Source: an uncultured Treponema sp. (GTDB lineage Bacteria; Spirochaetota; Spirochaetia; Treponematales; Treponemataceae). Taken from it: a stretch of 64,000 bases of DNA. A model generated the notes under the pieces. That model saw only the letters and a program-made list of their open reading frames with translations, was not told the origin of the DNA and searched no databases. Location: contig ONHK01000005.1 of assembly GCA_900317625.1 (NCBI GenBank), forward strand, positions 81,461 through 145,460, written 5' to 3'. A program made the translations under genes and the position numbers. Of the stretch, positions 25,775-34,719 are shown piece by piece (within the stretch, counting starts at the first letter, position 1; every line of letters starts with the position of its first letter).

Positions 25775-26694
25775 TTTTCCTCCGTGGATTCTTTATGATG
25801 ACCGGGAAAGTACTTCTGATGATATGACGAAAGTTCTTTATCGTCAACATGCGTATAAATCTGTGTAGTAGCAAGATCTGAATGTCCCAGAAGTTCCTGA
25901 ACAGAACGCAAGTCCGCGCCGCCGGCAAGAAGATGGGTTGCAAACGAATGTCTAAGAGTATGAACTTTTGCATCAACACCAGCTAGAATATTCAATTCCT
26001 TGAATTTTTTCCAGACGCCTTTTCTTGAAATCGGCTCGCCACGGTAATTAACAAAAACTTCTGGAACTATTTTACTTCCGACAAGTTCAGGTCGCGCCTC
26101 AAAAAGATATTTTTCAAGTTTTTCTTTTGCAGTTTCCCCGAACGGAACAATCCGCTCCTTGTCGCCTTTTCCGTGAACTAAGACAAGATGCTCATTCAAG
26201 TGAAGATTTTCCATAAGAAGCCCACACGCTTCGCTGATTCTAAGGCCGCATGAATAAATAAGCTCAAAAAGCGCGCTGTCACGTTTACCAACTTTTGTTG
26301 AATCATCAATCGCGGAAAGAATTTTTTCAACCTGCTGAACAGAAAGAACGCGCGGTAATGCACGGGAAGCTTTTGGCCGTTCTATTAAAAGCGCAAGATT
26401 TTCAGGCCAAATTCCCATCCTTTCAACATAACTACCAAAAGACCGCAAGGAGGAAATATCTTTTGAAAGCGTAAGAGGCGCATGATCTGTAGTTTTTCGC
26501 CACGCAAGAAAATACACAAGATTCTGTACGGTAACATCCACAAGTTTTATCTTGTTTTTTTGAAGCCAATGCAAGAAAATTTCAGCTTCGTAGCGATAAG
26601 TTTCCGCAGATTCTTTTGACAAGCGTTCCACAAGAAGTAAATCCGTATGGAATCTTGCCAAAAAATTCTGTAGTTTTTCCTCAGATGAATCCAA
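25771..26694 (-). CDS. xerD: Tyrosine recombinase XerD
   Basis: 307 residues. Active-site set: Arg in SCGLRISEACGL, Lys in HGKGDKERIVPFG, HTLRHSFATHLLAGGADL, and Tyr in TTQIYTHVD. It is the partner of XerC in dimer resolution. The start appears to be TTG directly joined to the ftsZ stop (TAATTG) with no ribosome box, so re-initiation after ftsZ is likely. Its stop overlaps the TPR gene start (ATGA). Confidence 0.92.
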   Translation of the reverse strand: MDSSEEKLQNFLARFHTDLLLVERLSKESAETYRYEAEIFLHWLQKNKIKLVDVTVQNLVYFLAWRKTTDHAPLTLSKDISSLRSFGSYVERMGIWPENLALLIERPKASRALPRVLSVQQVEKILSAIDDSTKVGKRDSALFELIYSCGLRISEACGLLMENLHLNEHLVLVHGKGDKERIVPFGETAKEKLEKYLFEARPELVGSKIVPEVFVNYRGEPISRKGVWKKFKELNILAGVDAKVHTLRHSFATHLLAGGADLRSVQELLGHSDLATTQIYTHVDDKELSSYHQKYFPGHHKESTEEK

Positions 26695-28005
26695 TTATTT
26701 TCGTTTAAGATTAATTGTTCTGTTTCTTAAATAAGCAGGAACAGAAAGATCATCTGATTTTGGAGCCGGATGCTGTTCAACATTCACAGAGCGACCTCCA
26801 ACTGGCTTAAAAGTTCCCATGGCGCTTGCCGGAACAGAATTTACATTTTCATCTTTCTTTTCGTCATAAGATTCAAAAAGACTTGGAGAATCAGTGTATG
26901 GAGCAGAAGAAGTATTTCCGCCAAGGAGACTTGTAAATTCATCTGTGGAAATAACATTTGAGTCAACCGGAACATTTTCCACTTGCGGTTCAGCAATCTC
27001 TTCCGCCTCAACACCTGGAAGCGCTGAATTATTAAATCCTGTGGCAATAACTGTAACGCTGATTGCATCGCCCATGTTGTCATCTGGAACAATTCCGTCC
27101 TTCAAACTGTAATTTGGACTTGCAGAAGCGCATACAATATTTGAAATTTCATCCAGCTCTTTCTGGCTGAAATTCTGAGAAGCCCTTACTTGAATAACAA
27201 AATGTTTTGCACCGTCAAAACTGAAATCTTCCAGCAACGGATTATTTATCGCCTTTGAAGCAGCCTCTACAGCACGGTTCTCGCCGCTTGCCTCTCCGAT
27301 TCCGAAAATCGCAGCACCTTGACCTTTCATTGCAGATTTTACATCAGCAAAGTCAATATTAGGATAACTGTAATCTGTGATTATACGAGACATTCCCTCA
27401 ATTCCCTGGCGAAGAACATCATCCGCAAGTCTATACTGTTCAATATAGGAAATATTCTCACCGAAAACTTTTACAATTTTTTCATTAGGAATAACAATTA
27501 CTGAGTCAACTGCTTCCTGAAGGCGCTTAATTCCTTCCATTGCAAGCTGCATTCGCTGTTTTCCTTCCCGTGCAAAAGGCGTTGTAACAACACCGATTGT
27601 CAAAGCGCCCATTTCTTTTGCAATTGAGGCAACAATCGGGGCAGAACCAGTTCCTGTTCCACCGCCCATTCCGGCAGTAACAAAAACCATGTTCGCACCT
27701 TTTAAAATATTCGAGATTTTATCTTTATCTTCCTGGGCAGCTTTTTCGCCGATTTCAGGATCTCCGCCGGCACCAAGTCCCTGGGTAAGTTTCTGCCCGA
27801 TTGCAAGGCGTGTAGCTGCTTTTGAACGTCCAAGCGCCTGCTTATCTGTGTTCAAGGCAATAAATTCAACACCTTTAATATTTGCCTCAATCATGCGGTT
27901 TACAGCATTCGAACCACCACCACCGCAACCAATAACTTTGATTATTGTTGGGGAAACGTCTGACAAATCAGAACCTTCACCATTAACAACTTCTACTTCC
28001 ATCAT
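26695..28005 (-). CDS. ftsZ: Cell division protein FtsZ
   Basis: 436 residues, tubulin-like GTPase that forms the division ring. The nucleotide motifs are GCGGGGSNAVNRM (about 27-39), the tubulin signature GMGGGTGTGSAP and the NTDKQAL segment. A variable, acidic and Ser-rich linker (about 320-420) leads to the conserved C-terminal peptide (SVPAYLRNRTINLKRK) that contacts FtsA. GGAGG lies 5 nt before the ATG. It follows ftsA by 21 nt. Confidence 0.97.
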   Translation of the reverse strand: MMEVEVVNGEGSDLSDVSPTIIKVIGCGGGGSNAVNRMIEANIKGVEFIALNTDKQALGRSKAATRLAIGQKLTQGLGAGGDPEIGEKAAQEDKDKISNILKGANMVFVTAGMGGGTGTGSAPIVASIAKEMGALTIGVVTTPFAREGKQRMQLAMEGIKRLQEAVDSVIVIPNEKIVKVFGENISYIEQYRLADDVLRQGIEGMSRIITDYSYPNIDFADVKSAMKGQGAAIFGIGEASGENRAVEAASKAINNPLLEDFSFDGAKHFVIQVRASQNFSQKELDEISNIVCASASPNYSLKDGIVPDDNMGDAISVTVIATGFNNSALPGVEAEEIAEPQVENVPVDSNVISTDEFTSLLGGNTSSAPYTDSPSLFESYDEKKDENVNSVPASAMGTFKPVGGRSVNVEQHPAPKSDDLSVPAYLRNRTINLKRK

Positions 28006-28026
28006 AAATTCCTCCCAACCCCACTT

Positions 28027-29274
28027 CTAGAATAAAGATTTTAGTATTTTAATAAATTTATTTTCCGATTTATTTTTTTCTTTGTTCAATTTCAGCATCT
28101 TTTTTGTTTTTCTGTCTGGATGCTGGGCAATCTGCTCATTACAGAATTTCACAAGTCCGATTACAGTTGCCCACTCAGGTCCGTCGTAATCCTCTTCGAT
28201 TCCGCCAAGTTTTTCTGGAAATCCAATTCTTACAGCTGATGTCTCAAAAACTTCCTGCGCTATCTCAATAATTCCATCAAGGTTTGCGCCGCCACCAGTA
28301 AGAATTATGTTTCCACTAAGCTGAACAACACTTGTCATATCAATAATTTTGTTCAGAACCATATTGAAAATTTCGCGGATGCGCGCGGAAATTATGTCGC
28401 AGATTTCAGACTGGCTTACTTCGCGCGGTGGCTGACCGCCGATTCCATTTATAATCACAGTCCTTGAAGGATCAACATTATCCGCCCAACAGCAACCAGC
28501 CTCAAGCTTGATTCTTTCCGCCTCGGCAACATTTATTCCTTCAACAATCGCAATGTCATTTGTAACAAGATTTCCGCCAACAGGAATAGAAGCCGTGCAC
28601 ACAGGAGCTCCGTTAACCAGAACAAAAAAATCAGTTGTGCCTGCGCCAAGATCTACCAAAATCGAGCCAAGCTCCATCTCATCTTCTGTGGCAACAGTCT
28701 GCGCGGAAGATAGCGTTTTCAGGATAACACCATCCATCTCATAGCCTGCGCGGTTAATACATTTCTGAATATTTTGAATTGTAGTTTTTGAAGCAGTAAC
28801 AATATGAACAGAAGATTCAAGGCATACACCTAGCCTGTGCATCGGATCTTTTATTCCACTTACGTGATCAACTGTATAATCCTGAGTGATTACATGCAAC
28901 ATTTCGCGGTCCAAGGAAATTTGAACTGCCTGAGCGCAATCCCGGACGCGCTGAATATCATCCTGGGAAATTTCGCGCGAAGATTTTCCTTTTGTTGAAA
29001 CAGCAACTTTTCCGGTTGAATTTATTCCTTCAATCTGCTCGCCGCCAATCGCAGTAAAACAAGAATGAACGTCAACACCGGCATTTTGCTCAGCTTCTTC
29101 TATGGCCGTTCGGATTGCGCTGGATGCCGCTTCAATATTTACAATATTTCCATTACGCAGTCCCGCTGATTTTTCGCAAGAAGTTCCCGCAATTTTGAGT
29201 TTTTTAGTTTCTTCGTCTATTTCACCGATCGCAACTCTTATGTTGCTAGTTCCAATGTCAAGGCCAACTATCAT
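28027..29274 (-). CDS. ftsA: Cell division protein FtsA
   Basis: 415 residues, actin-fold ATPase that tethers FtsZ to the membrane. The phosphate-binding motif is GLDIGTSNIRVAIGE at the N-terminus, and a second is VDLGAGTTDFFV (about 207-218). A GGGANLDGI adenosine motif follows. The C-terminal amphipathic helix that binds membrane is NKFIKILKSLF, right at the end. It lies between ftsQ and ftsZ. Confidence 0.96.
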   Translation of the reverse strand: MIVGLDIGTSNIRVAIGEIDEETKKLKIAGTSCEKSAGLRNGNIVNIEAASSAIRTAIEEAEQNAGVDVHSCFTAIGGEQIEGINSTGKVAVSTKGKSSREISQDDIQRVRDCAQAVQISLDREMLHVITQDYTVDHVSGIKDPMHRLGVCLESSVHIVTASKTTIQNIQKCINRAGYEMDGVILKTLSSAQTVATEDEMELGSILVDLGAGTTDFFVLVNGAPVCTASIPVGGNLVTNDIAIVEGINVAEAERIKLEAGCCWADNVDPSRTVIINGIGGQPPREVSQSEICDIISARIREIFNMVLNKIIDMTSVVQLSGNIILTGGGANLDGIIEIAQEVFETSAVRIGFPEKLGGIEEDYDGPEWATVIGLVKFCNEQIAQHPDRKTKKMLKLNKEKNKSENKFIKILKSLF

Positions 29275-29295
29275 CTGCTCTAATCCACCCGTTTG

Positions 29296-30147
29296 TCAAC
29301 GTTTTCTATATGAAACAGCACCGTAACGCAAATCGATTTCAGCAACATTTGAATCAATAGAATTGACAACATCCAATGCTACCATCATATACTTTAACGC
29401 CTCTTCATTCAATGTTCGGTCTGTAAGAACTTTGATTTTAGAGCCTTCTGGAATAAGCATAAGCTCGTAATTTCCATATTCCTTCGGAATAACGCAAATT
29501 TCAGAAATTGCCGCAAAATATTTTTGCCCCATCTGGCGAATCGCGGAAATCTGCTCAATAAGAGTCCTGTATTTCTGGGGAATCCTCATTCCTTCTGTCA
29601 AATGTTCAACAGGAAGCCCCGAAACAATCGGAACTGTGGAAATATCAACAGAATCAAGCGAATGTTCCGGAAAAAGAACTCCAGTCTTATCAATTTGAAC
29701 CGCAAGGCTTCTGCCATTTTGATTGATAAAAGTCATTGCAACCGGCTGACGTTCAAAAACATTGATATAAATTTTGTCCGGAAAAACTTTTCGCACAGTA
29801 ACAGAATCAATTCCGCTTGCAGAAGAAATTATAGAAGCGGCAGAATCAACGTTAAAGCCAAACCAGTTTCTTGCATTCATCGGACGAAGCATCTCAACAA
29901 TTTCTGTTGAACTGTAATTCATATTTCCATCAACAGAAACTTTTGGATAATTAAGACATGGGCGGATAAAATTATAAAATCCGAATTCCAGGATTCCAAA
30001 AACAACAAGAATCGCCATGATTATTTTTATCGCCTTGACAGTTTTATCTTCCGGCTTTTTTGAATTCACACGGAAATTTCCTTCTGAAAACGAGTAATTT
30101 TCATTTTCTTCCGTATCTGAATCAAACAAAATACTAATATCACTCAT
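29296..30147 (-). CDS. ftsQ: Cell division protein FtsQ/DivIB
   Basis: 283 residues. A cytoplasmic tail of about 40 residues rich in Asp/Glu precedes one membrane segment (IIMAILVVFGILEFGFYNFI). A POTRA-like domain (VSVDGNMNYSSTEIVEMLR) and beta domain (FPDKIYINVFERQPVAMTF) follow in the periplasm. It bridges early and late divisome parts, usually with FtsL and FtsB. The ATG at 30147 is chosen for a GGAG 9 nt upstream; it overlaps the ftsW stop by 8 nt. Confidence 0.9.
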   Translation of the reverse strand: MSDISILFDSDTEENENYSFSEGNFRVNSKKPEDKTVKAIKIIMAILVVFGILEFGFYNFIRPCLNYPKVSVDGNMNYSSTEIVEMLRPMNARNWFGFNVDSAASIISSASGIDSVTVRKVFPDKIYINVFERQPVAMTFINQNGRSLAVQIDKTGVLFPEHSLDSVDISTVPIVSGLPVEHLTEGMRIPQKYRTLIEQISAIRQMGQKYFAAISEICVIPKEYGNYELMLIPEGSKIKVLTDRTLNEEALKYMMVALDVVNSIDSNVAEIDLRYGAVSYRKR

Positions 30148-31345
30148 ATACATCAACTCCGCTTATTGAATCAACTTTTATAAAACTTTCATTCATACTT
30201 TTTACATATTCATTTTCGGAATTACAGCGCGAAGCATTAACAACAAATCCGCACATACAGAGCGTTATTATAATAGAAGAACCGCCCGAAGAAAAAAACG
30301 GAAGAGGAATTCCTGTGGAAGGCAAAGCGCCGCCAACTACCGCAATATTCATCAAAGACTGAAGCACAATCATCGAGATAAAACCGAATGACGCATAGGA
30401 AGCAAAACGGTTTTTACAGTCAAAAGCGATTTTCAATCCTCTGAACGCAAAAAATGCAAGAATCACAAAATAAATCACAACGCCAAACAATCCCATTGCC
30501 TCTGCCCAGGAAGCAAAAATGTAGTCAGTCTGAACCTCTGGAATTTTATTGCTCTGCACAAGACTCGAACCGATTCCCGCTCCCCAAAAACCGCCTGCGC
30601 TGATTGCGCGCTTCGAGCTCATCGCCTGATAATTTGAATTCGCCAAATCTTCATCCGGATTCAAAAAAGCGATAATTCGGTCAATTCGGTAAGATTCATT
30701 CAAAACATAAAAAACAAAAAAAAGCGCAACCAAAAATGAAACAAACCAGAACCAGCGGACTTTCACATGGCAGCACCAGAACATTCCGCACGCAAAAAAA
30801 TACAGAAAAACTGAAGTTGAAAAATCTTTCTGCGTAAGGACAAACCCAATCAGAAGAAGCATAACAGCAACCGCGCCAAAGACGTTCTTTTCTTCCTCGG
30901 ATTTTGCTGAATATTTATCAAAAAAATTCGCAAGAAAAATCACAAGCGTAAATTTAACAACTTCCGAAGTTTGAAGCGTAAAACCGCCAAAAGGAATCTT
31001 TAGCCAGCGGCGAGCTCCGTTGCGTTCAACAGAAAGAGGTTTTATATAAGTGCAAATGCAAAGAATAAGCGTAATAAACAGAATCAGCGGAATTGTCTTT
31101 CTGATTTTTTCAATAGGAACCAAAGAAAGAAAAAGAAATCCCACTCCGCCAGCAAGAACGCAGATAAGTTGCCGGCGCACAAAATAAAAAGAGTCGTGGA
31201 AAAATCTTAATCCGGCAGACTGAGAACAAAAATACAGCGTAAAAAGCCCAAGCCCAAGGATGAAAATAAGAGCAACAAGAAAGCTGTTATCACTTTTGTT
31301 GTAACTTTCAACAGTTTTATCAATGCTGAATTTATAGTTTCCCAT
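30140..31345 (-). CDS. ftsW: FtsW, septal peptidoglycan polymerase (SEDS family)
   Basis: 401 residues with about ten membrane helices. The SEDS hallmark region is present: RRWLKIPFGGFTLQTSEVVK, and later GTGIPLPFFSSGGSS in the form STGIPLPFFSSGGSSI. It makes septal glycan strands together with a class B PBP. No such PBP gene (ftsI) is present in this cluster. The start shares a base with the murF stop (TAATG). Confidence 0.93.
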   Translation of the reverse strand: MGNYKFSIDKTVESYNKSDNSFLVALIFILGLGLFTLYFCSQSAGLRFFHDSFYFVRRQLICVLAGGVGFLFLSLVPIEKIRKTIPLILFITLILCICTYIKPLSVERNGARRWLKIPFGGFTLQTSEVVKFTLVIFLANFFDKYSAKSEEEKNVFGAVAVMLLLIGFVLTQKDFSTSVFLYFFACGMFWCCHVKVRWFWFVSFLVALFFVFYVLNESYRIDRIIAFLNPDEDLANSNYQAMSSKRAISAGGFWGAGIGSSLVQSNKIPEVQTDYIFASWAEAMGLFGVVIYFVILAFFAFRGLKIAFDCKNRFASYASFGFISMIVLQSLMNIAVVGGALPSTGIPLPFFSSGGSSIIITLCMCGFVVNASRCNSENEYVKSMNESFIKVDSISGVDVYE

Positions 31346-32796
31346 TATTTTTCCTCTCCACTAATAACAGAAACAATTCTTTCAAGCGCAATTCCTCGGC
31401 TAGCTTTTATAAGAACGACATCATCATTTTTTGCCGCCAGAAGAATTTCTTTACCGGCTTGCTCAACCGCATTTTCATCGTGCTGCTTAATATATCTTGC
31501 GTTTTTAAAACCATTTTTTTCAACAGCATCAAAGCCGCTTTTCATTTCTTTTCCAATCAGCAAAAGAAGTTTTGGATTTGAATCGGCAGCTTTCAGCGCA
31601 ACTTTTTCATGTTCTGAAACAGATTTTTCACCAAGCTCAAGCATATCGCCAAGAACATAGATTCTTTCATTCACATTTTTCAATGATGAACAAAAATCAA
31701 GAACGCTTAGCATTGAATCAGGATTCGCATTGTAGCAATCTTTGATCAGCGTAACATTTGCGCCATTTTTTAACGAAATTTTGGTTGTTTCCATTCTTCC
31801 GTTCACTGAATCAACATTTTCAAGACCATTTTTTATCTGCTCCGTGGAAAGCCCAAGAACTTTTCCAACCGCACAAGCGCCAAGAGCATTCCTATAATTA
31901 TAAATTCCAGGATTTTTAAGATGAACTTTTATTCCATCAAGCAAGAATTCAGTTCCGCCAAGCCCCAAATCTTCAATATATTTTGCGCCAGATTTTTTTT
32001 CTGGAACAGAATTGCCATAATAAATGATTGAACCACGGACATTTTCACCAAGAAATTCGGCAAAATCATCCTCCGCAGGAATAAAAGCAACACCATCCTG
32101 AGGAATATATTTGAAAATTTTTCGTTTTTCGATTGCGATATTTTTGCGGCTTCCCAAAATTCCAATGTGAGCCGCTCCAATATTTGTAATCAGCGCGTAT
32201 TTCGGCTTTAAAACTGCGGCAATCTCGCCGATTTCATCTTTCCGGTTCATTCCCATTTCAAAAACGCCAACTTCGTGTTCTGCCCGGATATTAAAAACTG
32301 AAAGAGGAAGTCCGGTTTCTGAATTAAAATTTCCCTGAGTATAAACAACATTAAATTTCTGCTTTAAAACTGAAACAACCATCTCTTTTGTAGTGGTTTT
32401 TCCGCTAGAACCTGTAATTCCAACTTTTATAAGTGAAGGAAATTTTTCAACATAAGCCGCAGCCGAATCCTGCAAAGCCTTTAAAGTGTTTTTTACAACA
32501 ATAAAAGAAAGAAACGGATTTTTTTCTGCAAGAGAATCGTATTTTTCAGGCTCAGAATTGTATTCATTTTCCGCAACAAAAATCACAGAAGCGCCTTTTT
32601 CAATCGCAGAAGGAATATATTTGTGCCCATCCTGATTTTGCCCGATAAGAGGAACAAAAAGACTTTCTTTTTTTACATTCCGGCTGTCTGTTGTTACAGA
32701 ACTAAACGCAAATTCAGCCTTATTTTTTTCATTTCCAACAAATTTTCCGTCCACAGCGGACAAAATTTCATTCAAATTCAACAAAGATATTTTCAA
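31345..32796 (-). CDS. murF: MurF, UDP-MurNAc-tripeptide D-alanyl-D-alanine ligase
   Basis: 483 residues. The Mur ligase P-loop is GITGSSGKTTTKEM (about 110-123). Domain 1 binds the UDP moiety (TTDSRNVKKESLFVPLIG), and domain 3 includes YNANPDSM. It joins D-Ala-D-Ala to the UDP-muramyl tripeptide in the cytoplasm. Translation begins with TTG, supported by AGGAG 6 nt upstream. It lies 9 nt after ftsL and overlaps ftsW by one base. Confidence 0.95.
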   Translation of the reverse strand: MKISLLNLNEILSAVDGKFVGNEKNKAEFAFSSVTTDSRNVKKESLFVPLIGQNQDGHKYIPSAIEKGASVIFVAENEYNSEPEKYDSLAEKNPFLSFIVVKNTLKALQDSAAAYVEKFPSLIKVGITGSSGKTTTKEMVVSVLKQKFNVVYTQGNFNSETGLPLSVFNIRAEHEVGVFEMGMNRKDEIGEIAAVLKPKYALITNIGAAHIGILGSRKNIAIEKRKIFKYIPQDGVAFIPAEDDFAEFLGENVRGSIIYYGNSVPEKKSGAKYIEDLGLGGTEFLLDGIKVHLKNPGIYNYRNALGACAVGKVLGLSTEQIKNGLENVDSVNGRMETTKISLKNGANVTLIKDCYNANPDSMLSVLDFCSSLKNVNERIYVLGDMLELGEKSVSEHEKVALKAADSNPKLLLLIGKEMKSGFDAVEKNGFKNARYIKQHDENAVEQAGKEILLAAKNDDVVLIKASRGIALERIVSVISGEEK

Positions 32797-32805
32797 AGCA
32801 ATCTC

Positions 32806-33108
32806 CTATTTCTTTGAACCGTTCATTTCCACGCGGACAATATCTTCAGTTTCAGCCTTGTGCATTCCCAGTTCTTCGGAAGCAATTTTTTCAATTCTAT
32901 CTGTACTCGAAAGCAGACTTATATCGCTCACAAGTTTTTTGTTTTGTTCAATAAGACGTTCTTGTTTTGACTCAAGCTCGGCAATTTCCCGTGAAAGCTC
33001 CGCATATCTTCTTGTCTGAACCGCATACGCAAGCAACAGAAGCGGAATAGAAACTGCAAGAAGGCAAACGCCGATTTTATAAAAAACATTTTTCACAATG
33101 CTGTTCAT
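32806..33108 (-). CDS. ftsL: FtsL-like divisome protein
   Basis: 100 residues. A membrane segment (about 13-32, GVCLLAVSIPLLLLAYAV) is followed by a leucine-zipper coiled coil and an RIEKIASEELGM end, the common form of FtsL. FtsL is too variable for sequence alone; position between rsmH and murF makes the call. The ATG overlaps the rsmH stop (TGATG). Confidence 0.82.
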   Translation of the reverse strand: MNSIVKNVFYKIGVCLLAVSIPLLLLAYAVQTRRYAELSREIAELESKQERLIEQNKKLVSDISLLSSTDRIEKIASEELGMHKAETEDIVRVEMNGSKK

Positions 33109-34097
33109 CAGTAACCTTCCACTCCCCAAAGATGATATTTTGTAGCGTCACGAAGTTTTTTCACAACACGGAGTTTTGCGCTGCGCGATGGTGAATTTTC
33201 CTTGATTTCTTCTTCTGTAGGACCAACTGGTTTTCGCGTAAGAATTTCCGCACAAGGTTCACCACCACAACGGCAGGAAGAAACTTCCGGCGGACAGACA
33301 CATTTCTTTCCAAGATTGCGGAAATAATTTTTTACAATCCGGTCTTCCAAGGAATGAAATGTTATAACGCCAAGCTTTCCGCCAACATTCAAGTTGTTAA
33401 ACGCATTGTGCAAAGCATCAGGAATATGCCGAAGCTCGCTGTTCACCGCAATTCTTAACGCCTGAAAAGTTCTTGTTGCCGGATGAATCTGCCCATAACG
33501 GTAATTTGCCGGCACTGCGTTAAAAATTATCTCAGCAAGCACTTTAGAAGACTCAATCTTCCCGCCATTCCTTGCTTCCACAATCGCACGAGCAATTCTG
33601 CGGCTAAGTTTTTCCTCACCGTAAAGATAAATAAGATTTGCAAGTTCCTCTTCGTTCATGCCGTTTATAATATCCGCCGCCGATTCTTTTTCAGAATTCG
33701 GATCAAGGCGCATATCAAGAGGCTCGTCATATCTAAAAGAAAAACCACGGCCGCTACGCTCATAATGAAACACGGAAATTCCCAAATCAAAAAGAATCAA
33801 ATCCGGTTTCGGAAATTCGGCTGGATACGACGCATAAAAATCGTTGAACCAGCCATTATAAAAATGCATTCTGTTTCCATAAGGCGCAAGCCTTTCCTTT
33901 GCGCGCGACTGAATAACAGAATCTGCATCAATACCAATAACATTTAGTGAAGGAAAATTTGAAAGAAAAGCATTTGAATGTCCGCCTTCCCCCAAAGTAG
34001 AATCAACCATCCAAGCAGATTTTTCATAAGGCTCGCCAACAGGACTAAGATATTCAAGGCAAGGCTTTAATAAAACCGGAGTATGAACGATTTCCAC
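33108..34097 (-). CDS. rsmH: RsmH (MraW), 16S rRNA m4C1402 methyltransferase
   Basis: 329 residues. The start EIVHTPVLLKPCLEYL is typical, with the SAM motif VDSTLGEGGHSNAFL and the RsmH-specific FSFRYDEPLDMRLDP, then TFHSLEDRIVKNYF. It methylates N4 of C1402 in the ribosomal P site. A GTG at 34097 is chosen because GGGG stands 7 nt before it; the open frame reaches a TTG at 34112 without a box. A CVCPPEVSSCRCGG Cys cluster is seen near residue 275. Confidence 0.95.
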   Translation of the reverse strand: MEIVHTPVLLKPCLEYLSPVGEPYEKSAWMVDSTLGEGGHSNAFLSNFPSLNVIGIDADSVIQSRAKERLAPYGNRMHFYNGWFNDFYASYPAEFPKPDLILFDLGISVFHYERSGRGFSFRYDEPLDMRLDPNSEKESAADIINGMNEEELANLIYLYGEEKLSRRIARAIVEARNGGKIESSKVLAEIIFNAVPANYRYGQIHPATRTFQALRIAVNSELRHIPDALHNAFNNLNVGGKLGVITFHSLEDRIVKNYFRNLGKKCVCPPEVSSCRCGGEPCAEILTRKPVGPTEEEIKENSPSRSAKLRVVKKLRDATKYHLWGVEGY

Positions 34098-34115
34098 TTT
34101 AATTCCCCACAAAAA

Positions 34116-34559
34116 CTAGAAGCTTATATCTTTAAACTGCTCACTTGCTTCCAGAAGTTTGTCTTCAGTTTCTGCCATATAATTTTCATAGGACTGCGCA
34201 TCCCAAAGCTCAATGAATTTTTGTTCACCAAGAAAAACACAGTCCTTTGAAAGAGAGGCATACTCCCTTAAACTTTGCGGGATTGAAAGACGACCAGATT
34301 TATCAAACTCAATTTCCTGAGCTGGCGCAATAAAACGCCGCATGATAATTCTGTTCTGCTCACTGAACGGAGAAGCGTTTGCCATAAGTTTTGCAGACAT
34401 ATTCTCCCATTCTTCCGTAGTAAAAAGCCACAAACATCGCTCGATTGCCTTTGTAACAATCATGACATTCGAAGAAATTTCGGCACGCAACTTTGAAGGA
34501 AACATAATACGTCCCTTTTCATCAAGTGTATTTTTATATTCACCTGTAAGAAGTTTCAT
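34116..34559 (-). CDS. mraZ: MraZ, transcriptional regulator of the dcw cluster
   Basis: 147 residues with two SpoVT/AbrB-like halves: GEYKNTLDEKGRIMFPSKLR and EIEFDKSGRLSIPQSLREYA. Each has the conserved D-x-K/S-GR core. MraZ rings bind tandem TGGGN boxes and usually repress the division operon. The ATG at 34559 is favoured; an in-frame GTG at 34574 lies within the putative boxes. It leads the whole division block. Confidence 0.94.
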   Translation of the reverse strand: MKLLTGEYKNTLDEKGRIMFPSKLRAEISSNVMIVTKAIERCLWLFTTEEWENMSAKLMANASPFSEQNRIIMRRFIAPAQEIEFDKSGRLSIPQSLREYASLSKDCVFLGEQKFIELWDAQSYENYMAETEDKLLEASEQFKDISF

Positions 34560-34560
34560 G

Positions 34561-34593
34561 CCATTTTCTTCCACTTTTTACTACTTTTTCCCA
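34561..34593 (-). promoter_or_regulatory. Putative MraZ operator, 10-bp tandem units in the mraZ leader
   Basis: Read on the minus strand the leader is four units at an exact 10-bp step, with cores TGGGA, TAGTA, TGGAA and TGGCA separated by 5 nt. This is the TGGGN-N5 arrangement known for MraZ sites in other bacteria, although only the first unit is a perfect match. The units run from just after the predicted transcription start down to the ATG. Confidence 0.6.
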
Positions 34594-34603
34594 CTTAATT
34601 AAC

Positions 34604-34631
34604 ATTTTAGTCAACAAATTCATAAAGTCAA
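34604..34631 (-). promoter_or_regulatory. Sigma70-type promoter of mraZ and the division operon
   Basis: On the minus strand TTGACT (34631-34626), 16 nt, then TAAAAT (34609-34604). Transcription would begin near 34597, putting the MraZ boxes in the first 40 nt of the transcript. Confidence 0.65.
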
Positions 34632-34650
34632 TTGCAAAAATTGCCGATAA

Positions 34651-34679
34651 TTGCAAAAAGTTACAAGTTTTAGTATATT
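34651..34679 (+). promoter_or_regulatory. Possible promoter of the nuclease-like gene
   Basis: TTGCAA (34651-34656), 17 nt, TATATT (34674-34679). The -35 region holds a direct repeat of ATTGCAAAAA (34631-34640 and 34650-34659). The gene it would serve starts at 34720 with no ribosome box. Confidence 0.4.
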
Positions 34680-34719
34680 TTTCCACATATCCGTATAGCA
34701 AACAGAAACAAAGCAAAAA

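Noticed and set aside
20936..26694. Two tyrosine recombinases as a sign of an integrated element
   Set aside because: They are XerC and XerD in their conserved housekeeping positions; no attachment repeats or phage genes are near, and no dif-like site was noticed in the window.
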